From positions 1 through 64,000 of the forward strand of contig CAKTBG010000010.1 in the NCBI GenBank assembly GCA_934533135.1: DNA of 64,000 nucleotides, in the 5' to 3' direction. The notes under the pieces were generated by a model. That model did not search any database. It was not told the origin of the DNA and saw only the letters and a list, made by a program, of their open reading frames with translations. Below, piece after piece: positions 34,707 to 42,700 of the stretch (within the stretch, counting starts at the first letter, position 1; the number at the start of each line of letters is the position of its first letter). The position numbers and the translations under genes are program-made. The DNA comes from an uncultured Faecalibacterium sp. Its GTDB lineage: Bacteria > Bacillota > Clostridia > Oscillospirales > Ruminococcaceae.

Positions 34707-34735
34707 ATGATAGCACAAAAAGGCGACGGATTCAA
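34707..34735 (-). promoter_or_regulatory. rpsB-tsf promoter
   Basis: TTGAAT (34730-34735) and TATCAT (34707-34712) are 17 bp apart on the minus strand, leaving a 5' leader of about 120 nt. Confidence 0.7.
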
Positions 34736-34778
34736 GAGGTTTTCTCCGTTTTTTACAAAAAGATCCCGGATTTTTCTC

Positions 34779-36731
34779 TTATTTGCTGTTCTGCGTTCCG
34801 CCAAGGCCCTCCATCCCCATCCGGCTGAGGGCATACCCCTTGCCGAACATCAGATCATACTGAAGCAGCCAGTGCTTTTCGCTCCATTGCTCCTGCAGCG
34901 AGGTCGGGGTGCGGGTGGTGCTGCCATCCCGATTCATCACGACGCCGCGGGTATTGGCCCGGTATGCGGACTGCAGCTGCCGGTTGAGATACTGGAAGTA
35001 GATGGGCTGCTTGAGGCCGTAAAGGTTCATCATGACCGGCGAAATATCGTATGCCGCAATGGTGCCAAGCTCCACCGGCTGGTCGGTGTAGTTCGACCAC
35101 ATCAGAAGGGTGGTCTGGTGCAGACGCGGGTCGCTGCTTTCACCGCTGGCGTAGCCGCTGGCCGTGAAGATGTCGTAATTGGAGTCGATGGGGTTGTAAT
35201 GGTCGCCCCAGAACACAAGGATCACCGGCTCGTCCACCTGCGCGAAATACGCCGTCAGCTTGCCGAGCATCGCGTCGGCATCCCGGATGCCGGTGGCGAA
35301 ATCTTCCAGCGCACCGATGGTGCTGGGCTTGATGCCGACCGGGTGGGCGATCACCTTCACCCGCTCATCGTCCGGGTAGTTGTCGCGGTTGTAGTTGGTG
35401 TGGTTCTGCATGGTGACGGCGTGGAGGAAGACCGGTGCGTCCGAATCCGCTTTCATCGTTTCGTATTGCTGGATGATCTGATCCGCCATGGTATCGTCGG
35501 TGACAAGGCCGCTGGTCCAGTAGTGCTTGCGGACTTTCTGGACGTGGTGCATATCCTCAAGGCTGATGAAATCGTCAAATCCAAGGTTGGGATAGGCCGT
35601 GTCACGGCTCCAGTATTTTGCCCAGAAGCAGTGGATGGCTGCCGTCTGGTAGCCCTGTGTTTTCAGGTAATTGGGCAGAGCGAACATGGGCTTTGTGACG
35701 TGCTGCTGATAGGGTTTGCTGCCGTTGGGCAGATAGGAGACCGAGTAACCGGTCAGAGCTTCAAACTCCACATCGCAGGTTCCGCCGCCAAAGCTCGGGC
35801 TGTAGGCACGGCCGCTGGCACTGGTCTGCTGCAAGGCATGGAGGTTGGCCGAAACATCGGTGTCGAAGACAAAGCCATGTTCTTCCAGCTCCGACACATC
35901 CCAGTAGGACTCGTCCATCACGTAAATAATGGTGGGCTGTTTTTCCACCTCATCGGCCGGGGTGGTCGCACCGTAGGATTCTGGATAAAGGGGCTGGGTC
36001 GTGTACTTTTCCCCCGCCTCTACATCGTCCAGAATCGCGTTGACGGCCTCCTCCGAATAGCTTTCGGGCTTGGTGATCTCCAGATTGGTCAGGTTGGTCA
36101 GAAAACTCGTGATGACACCGTAGTAGCGGTAATAGCGATCCTGCATCCACGCATCCGGCTGGATGCCGATGGCCTGCGTGACTGTCGGCTGCAGAAAGAC
36201 GCCGAAGAGCATCCCGCAGGTCACGGCAGCACTGGCCGCAAAACCGCCCAGCCGCTTGACCCAAGGGAGCTTCTGGCGGCCGCGGTAGAGAAAAAATGAC
36301 CCCACGGCCAGCAGTACCGCCAGCACAAGGGAGACGACCATGCTGGTCTGGATGTGGATGCCCGCGGCAGAAGCCACGCCCGCGGCTTCGGAGACCTGCA
36401 TCAGATCCCACGGCAGAAACGGTTCGCCGCGGAGCTGCAGCGTATAGAAATTGACTGCCGCCGGTGCGCAGCCCAAGACCGCCGTGAGCAGCATTGCCAG
36501 CGGCGCAAAGCGGGTCAGCCAGTCGATGCTCAGCCAGATCAGGAAGAGCAATGCCCACGCCAGCAGATAGGCCTCGGCGTGGGGAAAGATGTACTGGGCA
36601 AAAACGTCCGCATTCAGGGTGCCCCGTGCGATCCACTCCGTCAGGAGCAGCACGATCAGGGTCGCCATCGGCGGAAACACCAGCCGCACCGCATGGAGCG
36701 ATGCCGGTGTGCGTTTGGGTTGTTTCAACAT
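34779..36731 (-). CDS. LTA synthase-family sulfatase (phosphoglycerol or phosphoethanolamine transferase)
   Basis: This 650-residue protein has about five transmembrane helices in the first 200 residues, then an extracellular sulfatase-fold domain. The metal and nucleophile site matches LtaS relatives: MDESYWD, the probable nucleophile Thr in FGGGTCDVEFE, the His/Arg region and FWGDHYNP near residue 500. It probably transfers phosphoglycerol to a lipid or glycan at the cell surface. The substrate is not determined by sequence. Confidence 0.85.
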   Translation of the reverse strand: MLKQPKRTPASLHAVRLVFPPMATLIVLLLTEWIARGTLNADVFAQYIFPHAEAYLLAWALLFLIWLSIDWLTRFAPLAMLLTAVLGCAPAAVNFYTLQLRGEPFLPWDLMQVSEAAGVASAAGIHIQTSMVVSLVLAVLLAVGSFFLYRGRQKLPWVKRLGGFAASAAVTCGMLFGVFLQPTVTQAIGIQPDAWMQDRYYRYYGVITSFLTNLTNLEITKPESYSEEAVNAILDDVEAGEKYTTQPLYPESYGATTPADEVEKQPTIIYVMDESYWDVSELEEHGFVFDTDVSANLHALQQTSASGRAYSPSFGGGTCDVEFEALTGYSVSYLPNGSKPYQQHVTKPMFALPNYLKTQGYQTAAIHCFWAKYWSRDTAYPNLGFDDFISLEDMHHVQKVRKHYWTSGLVTDDTMADQIIQQYETMKADSDAPVFLHAVTMQNHTNYNRDNYPDDERVKVIAHPVGIKPSTIGALEDFATGIRDADAMLGKLTAYFAQVDEPVILVFWGDHYNPIDSNYDIFTASGYASGESSDPRLHQTTLLMWSNYTDQPVELGTIAAYDISPVMMNLYGLKQPIYFQYLNRQLQSAYRANTRGVVMNRDGSTTRTPTSLQEQWSEKHWLLQYDLMFGKGYALSRMGMEGLGGTQNSK

Positions 36732-36813
36732 AGAGAAATTCCTTTCACTTCCGGAACAAGAGCGATTCTTCTTCTGCCGCCGCCGCTTGTTGTGCGAAGG
36801 CCTGCGGCTCCTT

Positions 36814-36841
36814 ATTATAATCTACTTTTCACCAAAAGCAA
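36814..36841 (-). promoter_or_regulatory. Promoter of the LTA synthase-like gene
   Basis: TTGCTT (36836-36841) and TATAAT (36814-36819) with a 16-bp spacer on the minus strand. Confidence 0.6.
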
Positions 36842-36877
36842 GCCCCGTTTTGCAAAAAACGCTCTCTGACGGCGCGC

Positions 36878-37177
36878 TCAGCCCCGCAGCCAATTCCGGA
36901 TCCGTTCCAACAGACCCGTTTTCGCCGTCTGCGATCCGGTTTCCGGCAGAGCCGTCCGGACCAAGATCGCATCCACGCCAAGGGTCTCGATCTCGTTCCA
37001 TGGGATGCAGAGGGTCTCTTCCCGCCCCATCAGCCCGAACAGTTTCGGACGGCCGAACAAAAGCAGTGTTCTGATCTCTGCCGTTTGGGGGTCGAATTCC
37101 AGATCATCGGCTCGGCCCAGACAGGCACCTTCCCGCAGCTGCACCACTTCTTTTGCACACAATTCCCGAAACGTCAC
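36878..37177 (-). CDS. ylmC: YlmC/YmxH-family PRC-barrel protein
   Basis: This 99-residue protein has a PRC-barrel fold (ELCAKEVVQLREGACLGRADDLEFD, IPWNEIETLGVDAILV), matching the YlmC/YmxH family associated with sporulation in Firmicutes. The start is GTG 37177 behind AAGGGGGCG. It is a short single gene, divergent from the HAD gene. Confidence 0.82.
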   Translation of the reverse strand: MTFRELCAKEVVQLREGACLGRADDLEFDPQTAEIRTLLLFGRPKLFGLMGREETLCIPWNEIETLGVDAILVRTALPETGSQTAKTGLLERIRNWLRG

Positions 37178-37351
37178 AAGCTTCGCCCCCTTCCTTCCGA
37201 TTGTATGGCACGAACCCGCACTTCATGCGCATTCGGCAAAATCGGGTGGAAATCCCATCCACAGTTGTGCTATACTGAGTGCAGCATCGCGGGGATTCCC
37301 CCGCCGGGATCTGTTGCAAACCGAATCAAGCTGAAACCGAGGAATTGAAAA

Positions 37352-37966
37352 ATGTATCAAAATATTGTGTTTGATCTGGGCGGTGTCATGGTAGACTTCG
37401 ACCCAAAGGAATATCTGGTGGATCGTTTCTGCAACGCTGCCATCGAGGAGCGGGTCTATGACCTGACCTTCGGCAGTGAGGAATGGAGCCTGCTGGACGC
37501 CGGGCGCATCACCCGTTTTGAGGCCAACCAGCGGATGCTGGCTCGTGCCAAGGAACAGGGCTGTGCCTTTGAGGTGCAGGGGGTGCTGGACGACTGGACT
37601 CACATTCTCCGCCCCCGCCGACGGATGCAGGAGCTGGCGCAGAAACTGAAATCCCATGGCTACTGCGTCTATTACCTGAGCAACATCCCCGAAGATACGC
37701 TGGAGCTGCTGATGGAGCGCGATTTTCAGGGGATCTTCGACGGCGGTGTGGCCTCCTGCGAAGTCCACATCAACAAGCCGGATGTCGGCATTTACAAGGC
37801 TTTTCTGGAAAAATACCACCTCAAAGCAAGCGAATGCGTTTTCATCGACGACCGCCGTGAAAATGTGCAGACCGCGTTTGAGCTAGGCTTTGCCGGGATC
37901 CAGATGAAAGACAGCGTCGGCACACTGGTGCGCAGCCTTGCCACCTGCAACGTCACGCTGCGCTGA
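37352..37966 (+). CDS. HAD-family hydrolase (YihX/epoxide-hydrolase-N-like)
   Basis: This 204-residue phosphatase has motif I FDLGGVMVDFD, motif II LSNIP, Lys in INKPDVGIY and motif IV FIDDRRENV. The FDLGGV variant and helical cap fit the YihX group, which includes glucose-1-phosphate phosphatases. An extended -10 (TGCTATACT) lies about 70 bp upstream; the -35 is poor. Confidence 0.8.
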   Translation: MYQNIVFDLGGVMVDFDPKEYLVDRFCNAAIEERVYDLTFGSEEWSLLDAGRITRFEANQRMLARAKEQGCAFEVQGVLDDWTHILRPRRRMQELAQKLKSHGYCVYYLSNIPEDTLELLMERDFQGIFDGGVASCEVHINKPDVGIYKAFLEKYHLKASECVFIDDRRENVQTAFELGFAGIQMKDSVGTLVRSLATCNVTLR

Positions 37967-37996
37967 GCGGCCAAGAACCTTCCTCAGAAAAATCAG

Positions 37997-38040
37997 AAAA
38001 ATCCCTGTCCGCGCCATCAGAAAGCCGGACAGGGATTTTT
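37997..38040. terminator. Bidirectional terminator after the HAD gene
   Basis: A perfect 15-bp stem AAAAATCCCTGTCCG/CGGACAGGGATTTTT with a 14-nt loop serves the HAD gene and the convergent DUF1540 gene. Confidence 0.9.
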
Positions 38041-38061
38041 CGTTCCCGAGGTCAGTGCGTT

Positions 38062-38220
38062 TTACTTCTTCTCAAAGTTCTGGCAGAAATGCGGGGTCTC
38101 GACCTGCTGCGAGGAGCAGGTGCAGTGTTCCGTCACCTTGATCTGGGGCAGATCGCATTTGCAGCTGTCCATGTTGTGGCGGCACGCGCAGACGTCGCAG
38201 GTAACACCTGTGTTTTCCAT
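38062..38220 (-). CDS. DUF1540 small Cys-rich protein
   Basis: This 52-residue protein has the DUF1540 cysteine pattern (VTCDVCACRHN, then C-x-C, then I-x-V...C-x-C and a final C). ATG 38220 is preceded by AGAGGTGAT, a strong ribosome site. The family is found in clostridia, often in pairs, with no known role; metal binding is likely. It follows the 38279 gene on the same strand. Confidence 0.85.
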   Translation of the reverse strand: MENTGVTCDVCACRHNMDSCKCDLPQIKVTEHCTCSSQQVETPHFCQNFEKK

Positions 38221-38278
38221 TGTTATCACCTCTTTGCAGGTAGTCTGCCCCGCCCCGCTGCGGTTTATGCAGCGGATC

Positions 38279-38629
38279 TCATTTTCGGGCTTCCCGCTTG
38301 GCCTTGAGGGTCACAGCGACGTGTTTGAGGGAGAGGATCGGGTGGATGGGCAGCATCCGCGGACCCGACCAGCGCATCACGACCCGGATCTTTTCCCGCA
38401 TTTCCGGCTTATAGCAGTGAACCTTGCAGGCCGAGCAGAACGTCTTGCTCTCCATAAAGGGGCAGCGGTCGATCCGGATGCGGGCATAATCGTGCAGCTC
38501 CTGACACTCCGGGCAAAGCTGCCCTCTGGGGGTGTGATGCTGCCTGCGGCAGTACAGTGCGATCATTTCGCTGACCAGCCGTTTTTCGTCGGAGCGTTTT
38601 TTCTCCAGTCCAAAGTTTGCGTCGGGCAT
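38279..38629 (-). CDS. Nitrous oxide-stimulated promoter family protein (PF11756-like)
   Basis: This 116-residue basic protein carries six cysteines in two or three pairs (LCPEC, RCPF...FCSACKVHCYKPEMRE) in the arrangement I recall for PF11756. Function unknown; a metal-binding fold is likely. ATG 38629 is set by AGGAGGAACTT. A terminator-like hairpin sits 29 bp upstream, so this gene may be controlled by read-through. Confidence 0.75.
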   Translation of the reverse strand: MPDANFGLEKKRSDEKRLVSEMIALYCRRQHHTPRGQLCPECQELHDYARIRIDRCPFMESKTFCSACKVHCYKPEMREKIRVVMRWSGPRMLPIHPILSLKHVAVTLKAKREARK

Positions 38630-38653
38630 AAGTTCCTCCTGTAGCACGCAAAC

Positions 38654-38696
38654 AAAACCGGCAGGTGGTCGGGCATTTCTGCCCGGCTCCTGCCGG
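38654..38696 (-). terminator. Hairpin terminator just upstream of the 38279 gene
   Basis: Stem CCGGCAGG/CCTGCCGG (38658-38665 with 38689-38696) encloses an inner CGGGCA/TGCCCG stem and runs into TTTTGTTTG on the minus strand. It may end the flavodoxin transcript or act as an attenuator for the next gene. Confidence 0.75.
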
Positions 38697-38838
38697 TGGT
38701 TGCGGTGTTGTTCCTGCAAGCTCCGGCTCTGCGCAAAGTTTTGCAACGCTAACTTTCTGTGCTTTCAAAAAGCCGGAACTTCCAGCTTTATGGACAGTTT
38801 ATCAGGACAAACTTATTTTGTCAAGGGCAGCCTGTCAA

Positions 38839-39261
38839 TCACCACGCAGCCAGATCTGCGCCCAGCTTGCGGCAGGCCGCCTGTGTATCGTCATCGGGAG
38901 TCTCGTTGCAGATCAGACCTTCGTCGCTGAACAGAACCGCCCCGTCCTCCTTGGCACGCTCACACCAATCGCGCATCCACTGGCCGTCGCCCCAGCCGTA
39001 GGAGCCGAACAGCGCGACCTTCTTGCCGTTCAGAGAGCCTTCCAGCGAAGCAAACATCGGCTCAAACTCGCTCTCTTCCAGCTGTTCTGCACCCATGGCG
39101 GGGCAGCCGAACGCGACAACGTCAAACTCCCCCAGCTTTGCGGGGGTCATATCGCTGCAGGAAACCACAGTTGCGGCGGCACCTGCGCCCTCTGCGATGC
39201 AGTTTGCCATGGTCTCGGTGTTGCCGGTTGCGCTCCAGAATACGATTGCTACTTTGCTCAT
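38839..39261 (-). CDS. Flavodoxin
   Basis: This 140-residue FMN protein has the phosphate loop WSATGNTETMA (about 9-19) and aromatic FMN loops at about 85-95 (SYGWGDGQW). It is a short-chain flavodoxin that can replace ferredoxin as an electron carrier, often when iron is scarce. Two symmetrical operators in its promoter region support metal control. Confidence 0.93.
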   Translation of the reverse strand: MSKVAIVFWSATGNTETMANCIAEGAGAAATVVSCSDMTPAKLGEFDVVAFGCPAMGAEQLEESEFEPMFASLEGSLNGKKVALFGSYGWGDGQWMRDWCERAKEDGAVLFSDEGLICNETPDDDTQAACRKLGADLAAW

Positions 39262-39289
39262 AAAGATCGACCTCTCTCATGTCATTTTG

Positions 39290-39307
39290 GGTTAGCTTTA
39301 TCTAACT
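39290..39307. promoter_or_regulatory. Downstream GGTTAG/CTAAC operator of flavodoxin
   Basis: GGTTAG-CTTTAT-CTAACT matches the upstream site at 39356 in 15 of 18 positions, in the same orientation. It lies in the leader, about 30 bp before the flavodoxin start. Confidence 0.55.
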
Positions 39308-39318
39308 TATGCTGCCTT

Positions 39319-39349
39319 AAAAATGCGTCATACGGGATGGATGACGCAT
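39319..39349 (-). terminator. Terminator hairpin inside the flavodoxin leader
   Basis: A perfect 9-bp stem ATGCGTCAT/ATGACGCAT with a 9-nt loop is followed by TTTTT on the minus strand, about 20 nt after the predicted start. It would stop most transcripts before the gene. Confidence 0.65.
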
Positions 39350-39355
39350 TCAGTC

Positions 39356-39408
39356 GGTTAGCGTTTTCTAACCGTCATTAGAGTACCACAGCACCCCTGC
39401 TTTGTCAA
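39356..39408 (-). promoter_or_regulatory. Flavodoxin promoter with operator over the start site
   Basis: TTGACA (39403-39408) and TACTCT (39380-39385) are 17 bp apart on the minus strand. The perfect palindrome GGTTAG-CGTTTT-CTAACC (39356-39373) covers the predicted start. The half-sites resemble DtxR/IdeR/MntR boxes, but the 6-bp centre is wider than the usual one. Confidence 0.7.
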
Positions 39409-39441
39409 GGGATTTCCTCAAAATAGTTTGTCACAGCTGAC

Positions 39442-40191
39442 TCATCTTCCCAGCAGCCCGAACACAAGGCTCAACCCGCCATAAAGCACCGGCTGGTGGA
39501 GCAGATACAACGGCAGCGATTGCCGCCCCAGCCAACCCAGCGGTGCGCAGACCGACCGACGCAGCGGCTCCATCCGCTTCTGCCCCACCAGATGGTGCAG
39601 ATAAAAACCGCACCAGAACAAAAACAGCCACGGCAGCAGCGGGAAATAATCGGTGGAGTAAAAGCCAAGGGGGTAAAAGCCGAAGTAAGCCGTCAGGTAG
39701 TTCCGGAACAGCCCCGCCGGGAGCATCAGCCGTGCATTTCCGATCCCCCAATAGCCCGCTGCGGTATGGTAGGTCAGCACAAACAGGACAAAGCTGACCG
39801 CCAGCCCTGCTGCTGGCGGAACATTGCGCAGCGGCTTTTCCAGCAAAGCCGTGAGGAGCATGGCCGAGCCCAGCAGGGTCAGCACGCCAAACCAGACGAC
39901 ATCTTCCGGCATGAACAGCAGCGTCACGATTGTAACAACTGCACCTGCACCGAAAACCGTCACGCCTCGGCGGAAGCTGTGACGCCCCATCGGCAGGCAG
40001 AAGCCAGACAGCAGGATGAAGATCCAGCAGATCGACTGCTGCCACAGATGCCCGGGCCAGTCGGAGTACCAATCGACCCACACGCCAAAAATATAAATGA
40101 GATCCCACATGCCATGGTAAAACATCATGCTGATGAGATCCAGCCCCCGCAGCTCATCCAGCAAGGCATAGCGGGATGATTTTCCGTTCAT
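39442..40191 (-). CDS. Membrane protein of the heparan-alpha-glucosaminide acetyltransferase-like (DUF1624) family
   Basis: This 249-residue protein has about seven hydrophobic helices and opens with RYALLDELRGLDLISMMFYHGMWD, the family's conserved first helix with the ELRG and His residues. Relatives are membrane acyltransferases; here the substrate is unknown. ATG 40191 is supported by AAGGAAG. It follows the DUF1653 gene by 28 bp. Confidence 0.78.
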   Translation of the reverse strand: MNGKSSRYALLDELRGLDLISMMFYHGMWDLIYIFGVWVDWYSDWPGHLWQQSICWIFILLSGFCLPMGRHSFRRGVTVFGAGAVVTIVTLLFMPEDVVWFGVLTLLGSAMLLTALLEKPLRNVPPAAGLAVSFVLFVLTYHTAAGYWGIGNARLMLPAGLFRNYLTAYFGFYPLGFYSTDYFPLLPWLFLFWCGFYLHHLVGQKRMEPLRRSVCAPLGWLGRQSLPLYLLHQPVLYGGLSLVFGLLGR

Positions 40192-40219
40192 TCCTCGCAC
40201 TTCCTTTTCCCGGGAAATC

Positions 40220-40468
40220 TCAGTGCCCGGCGGCACTGGCGATCTCTTGCAATGCAAAGCGATCCTCCTGCCCGGCGTCCGGATATTTTTCCCGATCCAC
40301 CCGGCTCTGGAACATCGCCAGCGGCCGGACCCACAGCCCGCCATCCCCATACAGCTTGCGGTAGATGACCATCGGCTCCCCTGTTTCGGAATCGTGCGCC
40401 AGCCCCTCCACCAGATAGTAGTCGCCTTTGAAATGGCGGTAGACCCGCCCGATCTGAAGTTCCTGCAT
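40220..40468 (-). CDS. DUF1653 family protein
   Basis: This 82-residue protein matches DUF1653 (GRVYRHFKGDYYLVEGLAHDSETGE, then VIYRKLYGDGGLWVRPLAMF). The family is a small beta-rich fold of unknown function. An AAAAAGGGGGT site precedes the ATG. It leads a two-gene unit with the membrane protein. Confidence 0.9.
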   Translation of the reverse strand: MQELQIGRVYRHFKGDYYLVEGLAHDSETGEPMVIYRKLYGDGGLWVRPLAMFQSRVDREKYPDAGQEDRFALQEIASAAGH

Positions 40469-40540
40469 GATTTTACCCCCTTTTTGATGTCAACTCATTG
40501 TATCACAGGAACCCCGAAAGAGCAATTCCCGATTCCCGCC

Positions 40541-40569
40541 TTGCAAAGCCTGCCCGACTGTGGTATGCT
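40541..40569 (+). promoter_or_regulatory. thiD promoter
   Basis: TTGCAA (40541-40546) and TATGCT (40564-40569) are 17 bp apart. I see no TPP riboswitch between this and the gene. Confidence 0.65.
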
Positions 40570-40621
40570 GACCTTGAAAATAACTCTGGCCTGCCAGAGA
40601 ATTTGTAAGGAGTTTTGTGCA

Positions 40622-41422
40622 ATGAAAACTGCTTTGACCATTGCCGGCAGCGATTCCAGCGGCGGTGCCGGCATTCAGGCCGACATCAAGACCATGACGG
40701 CCAACGGCGTGTTCGCCATGAGTGCCATCACCGCGCTGACCGCCCAGAACACCACCGGCGTCACCGCCATCTTTGAGACAACGCCCCCGTTTCTGGCCGC
40801 GCAGCTGGACGCAGTGTTTACCGACATTTACCCGGATGCCGTCAAGATCGGCATGGTGTCCTCGGCAGAACTGATCGAGACCATCGCCGAGCGGCTGCAT
40901 TTTTATCACGCCAAGCACATCGTTGTGGATCCGGTCATGGTGGCCACCTCCGGCTCCAAGCTGCTGCGGGACAACGCCGTGCAAGCCCTGACCCAGAAGC
41001 TCCTGCCGATGGCAGAGCTTGTCACCCCGAACATCCCGGAAGCAGAGATCCTCTCCGGGCTGACCATCACCGACGCCGCCGGGATGGAAGCCGCCGCCCA
41101 GTGCATCAGCGAGAAATACGGCTGCGCCGTTCTTTGCAAGGGCGGACACCAGATCAACGATGCCGACGATCTGCTCTGGCGCGACGGCAGCGGAAAATGG
41201 TTCCGTGGCCGCCGGATCGCCAACCCCAACACCCACGGCACCGGCTGCACCCTGTCCAGTGCCATCGCTTCCAATCTGGCCAAGGGCTATGATCTTGACA
41301 CCTCGGTGGAGCGTGCCAAAGCCTACATTTCCGGCTGTCTGTCGGCCATGCTCGACCTTGGCCACGGCTCCGGCCCGATGGATCACACCTTCGCGCTGCA
41401 GGGCGATTTTGTCCGGGATTGA
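40622..41422 (+). CDS. thiD: Hydroxymethylpyrimidine/phosphomethylpyrimidine kinase
   Basis: This 266-residue ribokinase-fold enzyme phosphorylates HMP and HMP-P in thiamine synthesis. The start LTIAGSDSSGGAGIQADIKT is the ThiD signature, and NTHGTGCTLSSAIA is the ATP/anion-hole motif with its catalytic Cys. It could also act on pyridoxal, as some ThiD-like proteins do. It stands alone, away from other thi genes. Confidence 0.92.
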   Translation: MKTALTIAGSDSSGGAGIQADIKTMTANGVFAMSAITALTAQNTTGVTAIFETTPPFLAAQLDAVFTDIYPDAVKIGMVSSAELIETIAERLHFYHAKHIVVDPVMVATSGSKLLRDNAVQALTQKLLPMAELVTPNIPEAEILSGLTITDAAGMEAAAQCISEKYGCAVLCKGGHQINDADDLLWRDGSGKWFRGRRIANPNTHGTGCTLSSAIASNLAKGYDLDTSVERAKAYISGCLSAMLDLGHGSGPMDHTFALQGDFVRD

Positions 41423-41447
41423 GTGGTCTTTTCTATTATGCAACAGT

Positions 41448-41493
41448 AAAAGCGTTGGAGTTCTCCTGCACAGGAGCAGGCTCCAACGCTTTT
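41448..41493. terminator. Bidirectional terminator between thiD and the reductase gene
   Basis: A 13-bp stem AAAAGCGTTGGAG/CTCCAACGCTTTT with an inner CTCCTG/CAGGAG hairpin lies between the convergent genes. Confidence 0.9.
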
Positions 41494-41505
41494 CTTGTGT
41501 TTGGT

Positions 41506-42462
41506 TTACTTCGACCAGGTAAGCTCTTCATCGCCGGTATAGTCGAACTTGCCGTCGTTCTTTTCCTCAAGGGCCTTGATCATGTGGTAGGTGTACTCGT
41601 TGTAGGGCGTGGGGATGCCCAGCTCTTTGCCCATCTGGATCAATGCGCCCGAGAACATCTCGATTTCGGTGTGACGGCCTGCATCAAGATCCTGCAGCGT
41701 GGAATAGCGGGCACTGGACTTCACCGCACTGCCCCGGCCGGAAGAATCTGCCGTCTTGTTCATGTCGATGCCCTTTGCGGCGGCAATGGCTTCCAGCTCC
41801 CGGCGGAGACCATCGCTGATGGCCTTCATGTGGACGCTGTCGCGGTAGCAGCCCACACCCGCGCCCAGAATCGCCTGCGGCAGGTTGTTGCAGACGTTCA
41901 GGCGGAACTTGTTCCAGATTTCCTCCCGGATGCAGTCGGTGACGCGATAGTGGATGTCTGTCCCTGCAAACAAGTCCACAACGGCCTTTACCCGCTCGCT
42001 GTCATAGGGTGCGGTCCGCTCTCCGAAGATGATGCCGACCGTGGTCTCCGGGTCAAAGCAGCAGCCGCTGCCCTCCCAATGGGAAGCGACCTTGATGAGG
42101 GCAGGAAGCAGGTGTTCGCCGCCCACCTGTGCGCCGATCAGCTCCTCACTGTCCACGCCATTCATCAGGCTCATCACGATGGTATGCTCCCCTACGATGG
42201 TCTTGATGCTCTCCATTGCGCCGGGCAGCGCACCGTATTTCAGCGAGACTTCAAGGAAATCCACCCCGGCAGCTTCCTGCGGCGTCCAGACTTCCGGGCG
42301 GTAGGTTTTGCCGTTGATGGTGCAGCCGTTCCGCTTGAGGCGTTCGGCCCGCTCGCCTTCTGCGATCACGCCCAGCCGGATGCCCTCTTTTTCGGCAAGG
42401 CCCCAGATGATGTAGGAGCCGACGGCACCCGCACCCAGTACCGCAACGGTTTGGATCTTCAT
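41506..42462 (-). CDS. Ketopantoate reductase family protein (ApbA/PanE-like)
   Basis: This 318-residue NADP-linked dehydrogenase has the Rossmann motif VLGAGAVGSYI (about 8-18) and a C-terminal helical domain with the NKFRLNVCNNLPQA (catalytic Lys) and the later Glu/Ser positions. No pan genes are adjacent, so it may act on another 2-oxo acid. A TATAAT with extended TG (42494-42499) lies 32 bp upstream. Confidence 0.82.
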   Translation of the reverse strand: MKIQTVAVLGAGAVGSYIIWGLAEKEGIRLGVIAEGERAERLKRNGCTINGKTYRPEVWTPQEAAGVDFLEVSLKYGALPGAMESIKTIVGEHTIVMSLMNGVDSEELIGAQVGGEHLLPALIKVASHWEGSGCCFDPETTVGIIFGERTAPYDSERVKAVVDLFAGTDIHYRVTDCIREEIWNKFRLNVCNNLPQAILGAGVGCYRDSVHMKAISDGLRRELEAIAAAKGIDMNKTADSSGRGSAVKSSARYSTLQDLDAGRHTEIEMFSGALIQMGKELGIPTPYNEYTYHMIKALEEKNDGKFDYTGDEELTWSK

Positions 42463-42545
42463 TTGTATTTTCACTTCCTCTGTTTTTGAGGTTATTATAG
42501 CATATTTCAGCAAAAATGAAAGTGTACGTTTCTTTGTCAGCGGCC

Positions 42546-42697
42546 TTGCCCTCTCAGTCTCGCTCCGCTCGACAGCTCTCCCGAAGGGAGAGCCAAGACT
42601 TGCCTCCCACTTTGAAAGACTCCCTCCGGCCGGAGGGAGATGTCGCATGAGCGACAGAGGGAGGACAAGCTGGACGCGAAGCGGCCTGAGAGGGCAA
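42546..42697. repeat. Full-length MITE-like hairpin element (left copy)
   Basis: This 152-bp element begins TTGCCCTCTCAG and ends with its reverse complement. Inside are several hairpins, including GCTCTCCC/GGGAGAGC, the perfect CTCCCTCCGGCCGGAGGGAG, and TGTCGC/GCGACA. It ends 3 bp from the spoIVA stop codon. It is related in reverse orientation to the element at 44265. Confidence 0.8.
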
Positions 42698-42700
42698 ACG

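Noticed and set aside
41430..41447. ATGCAACAG stretch resembling the loop of the structured repeat
   Set aside because: Only the short loop sequence matches; the stems are absent.
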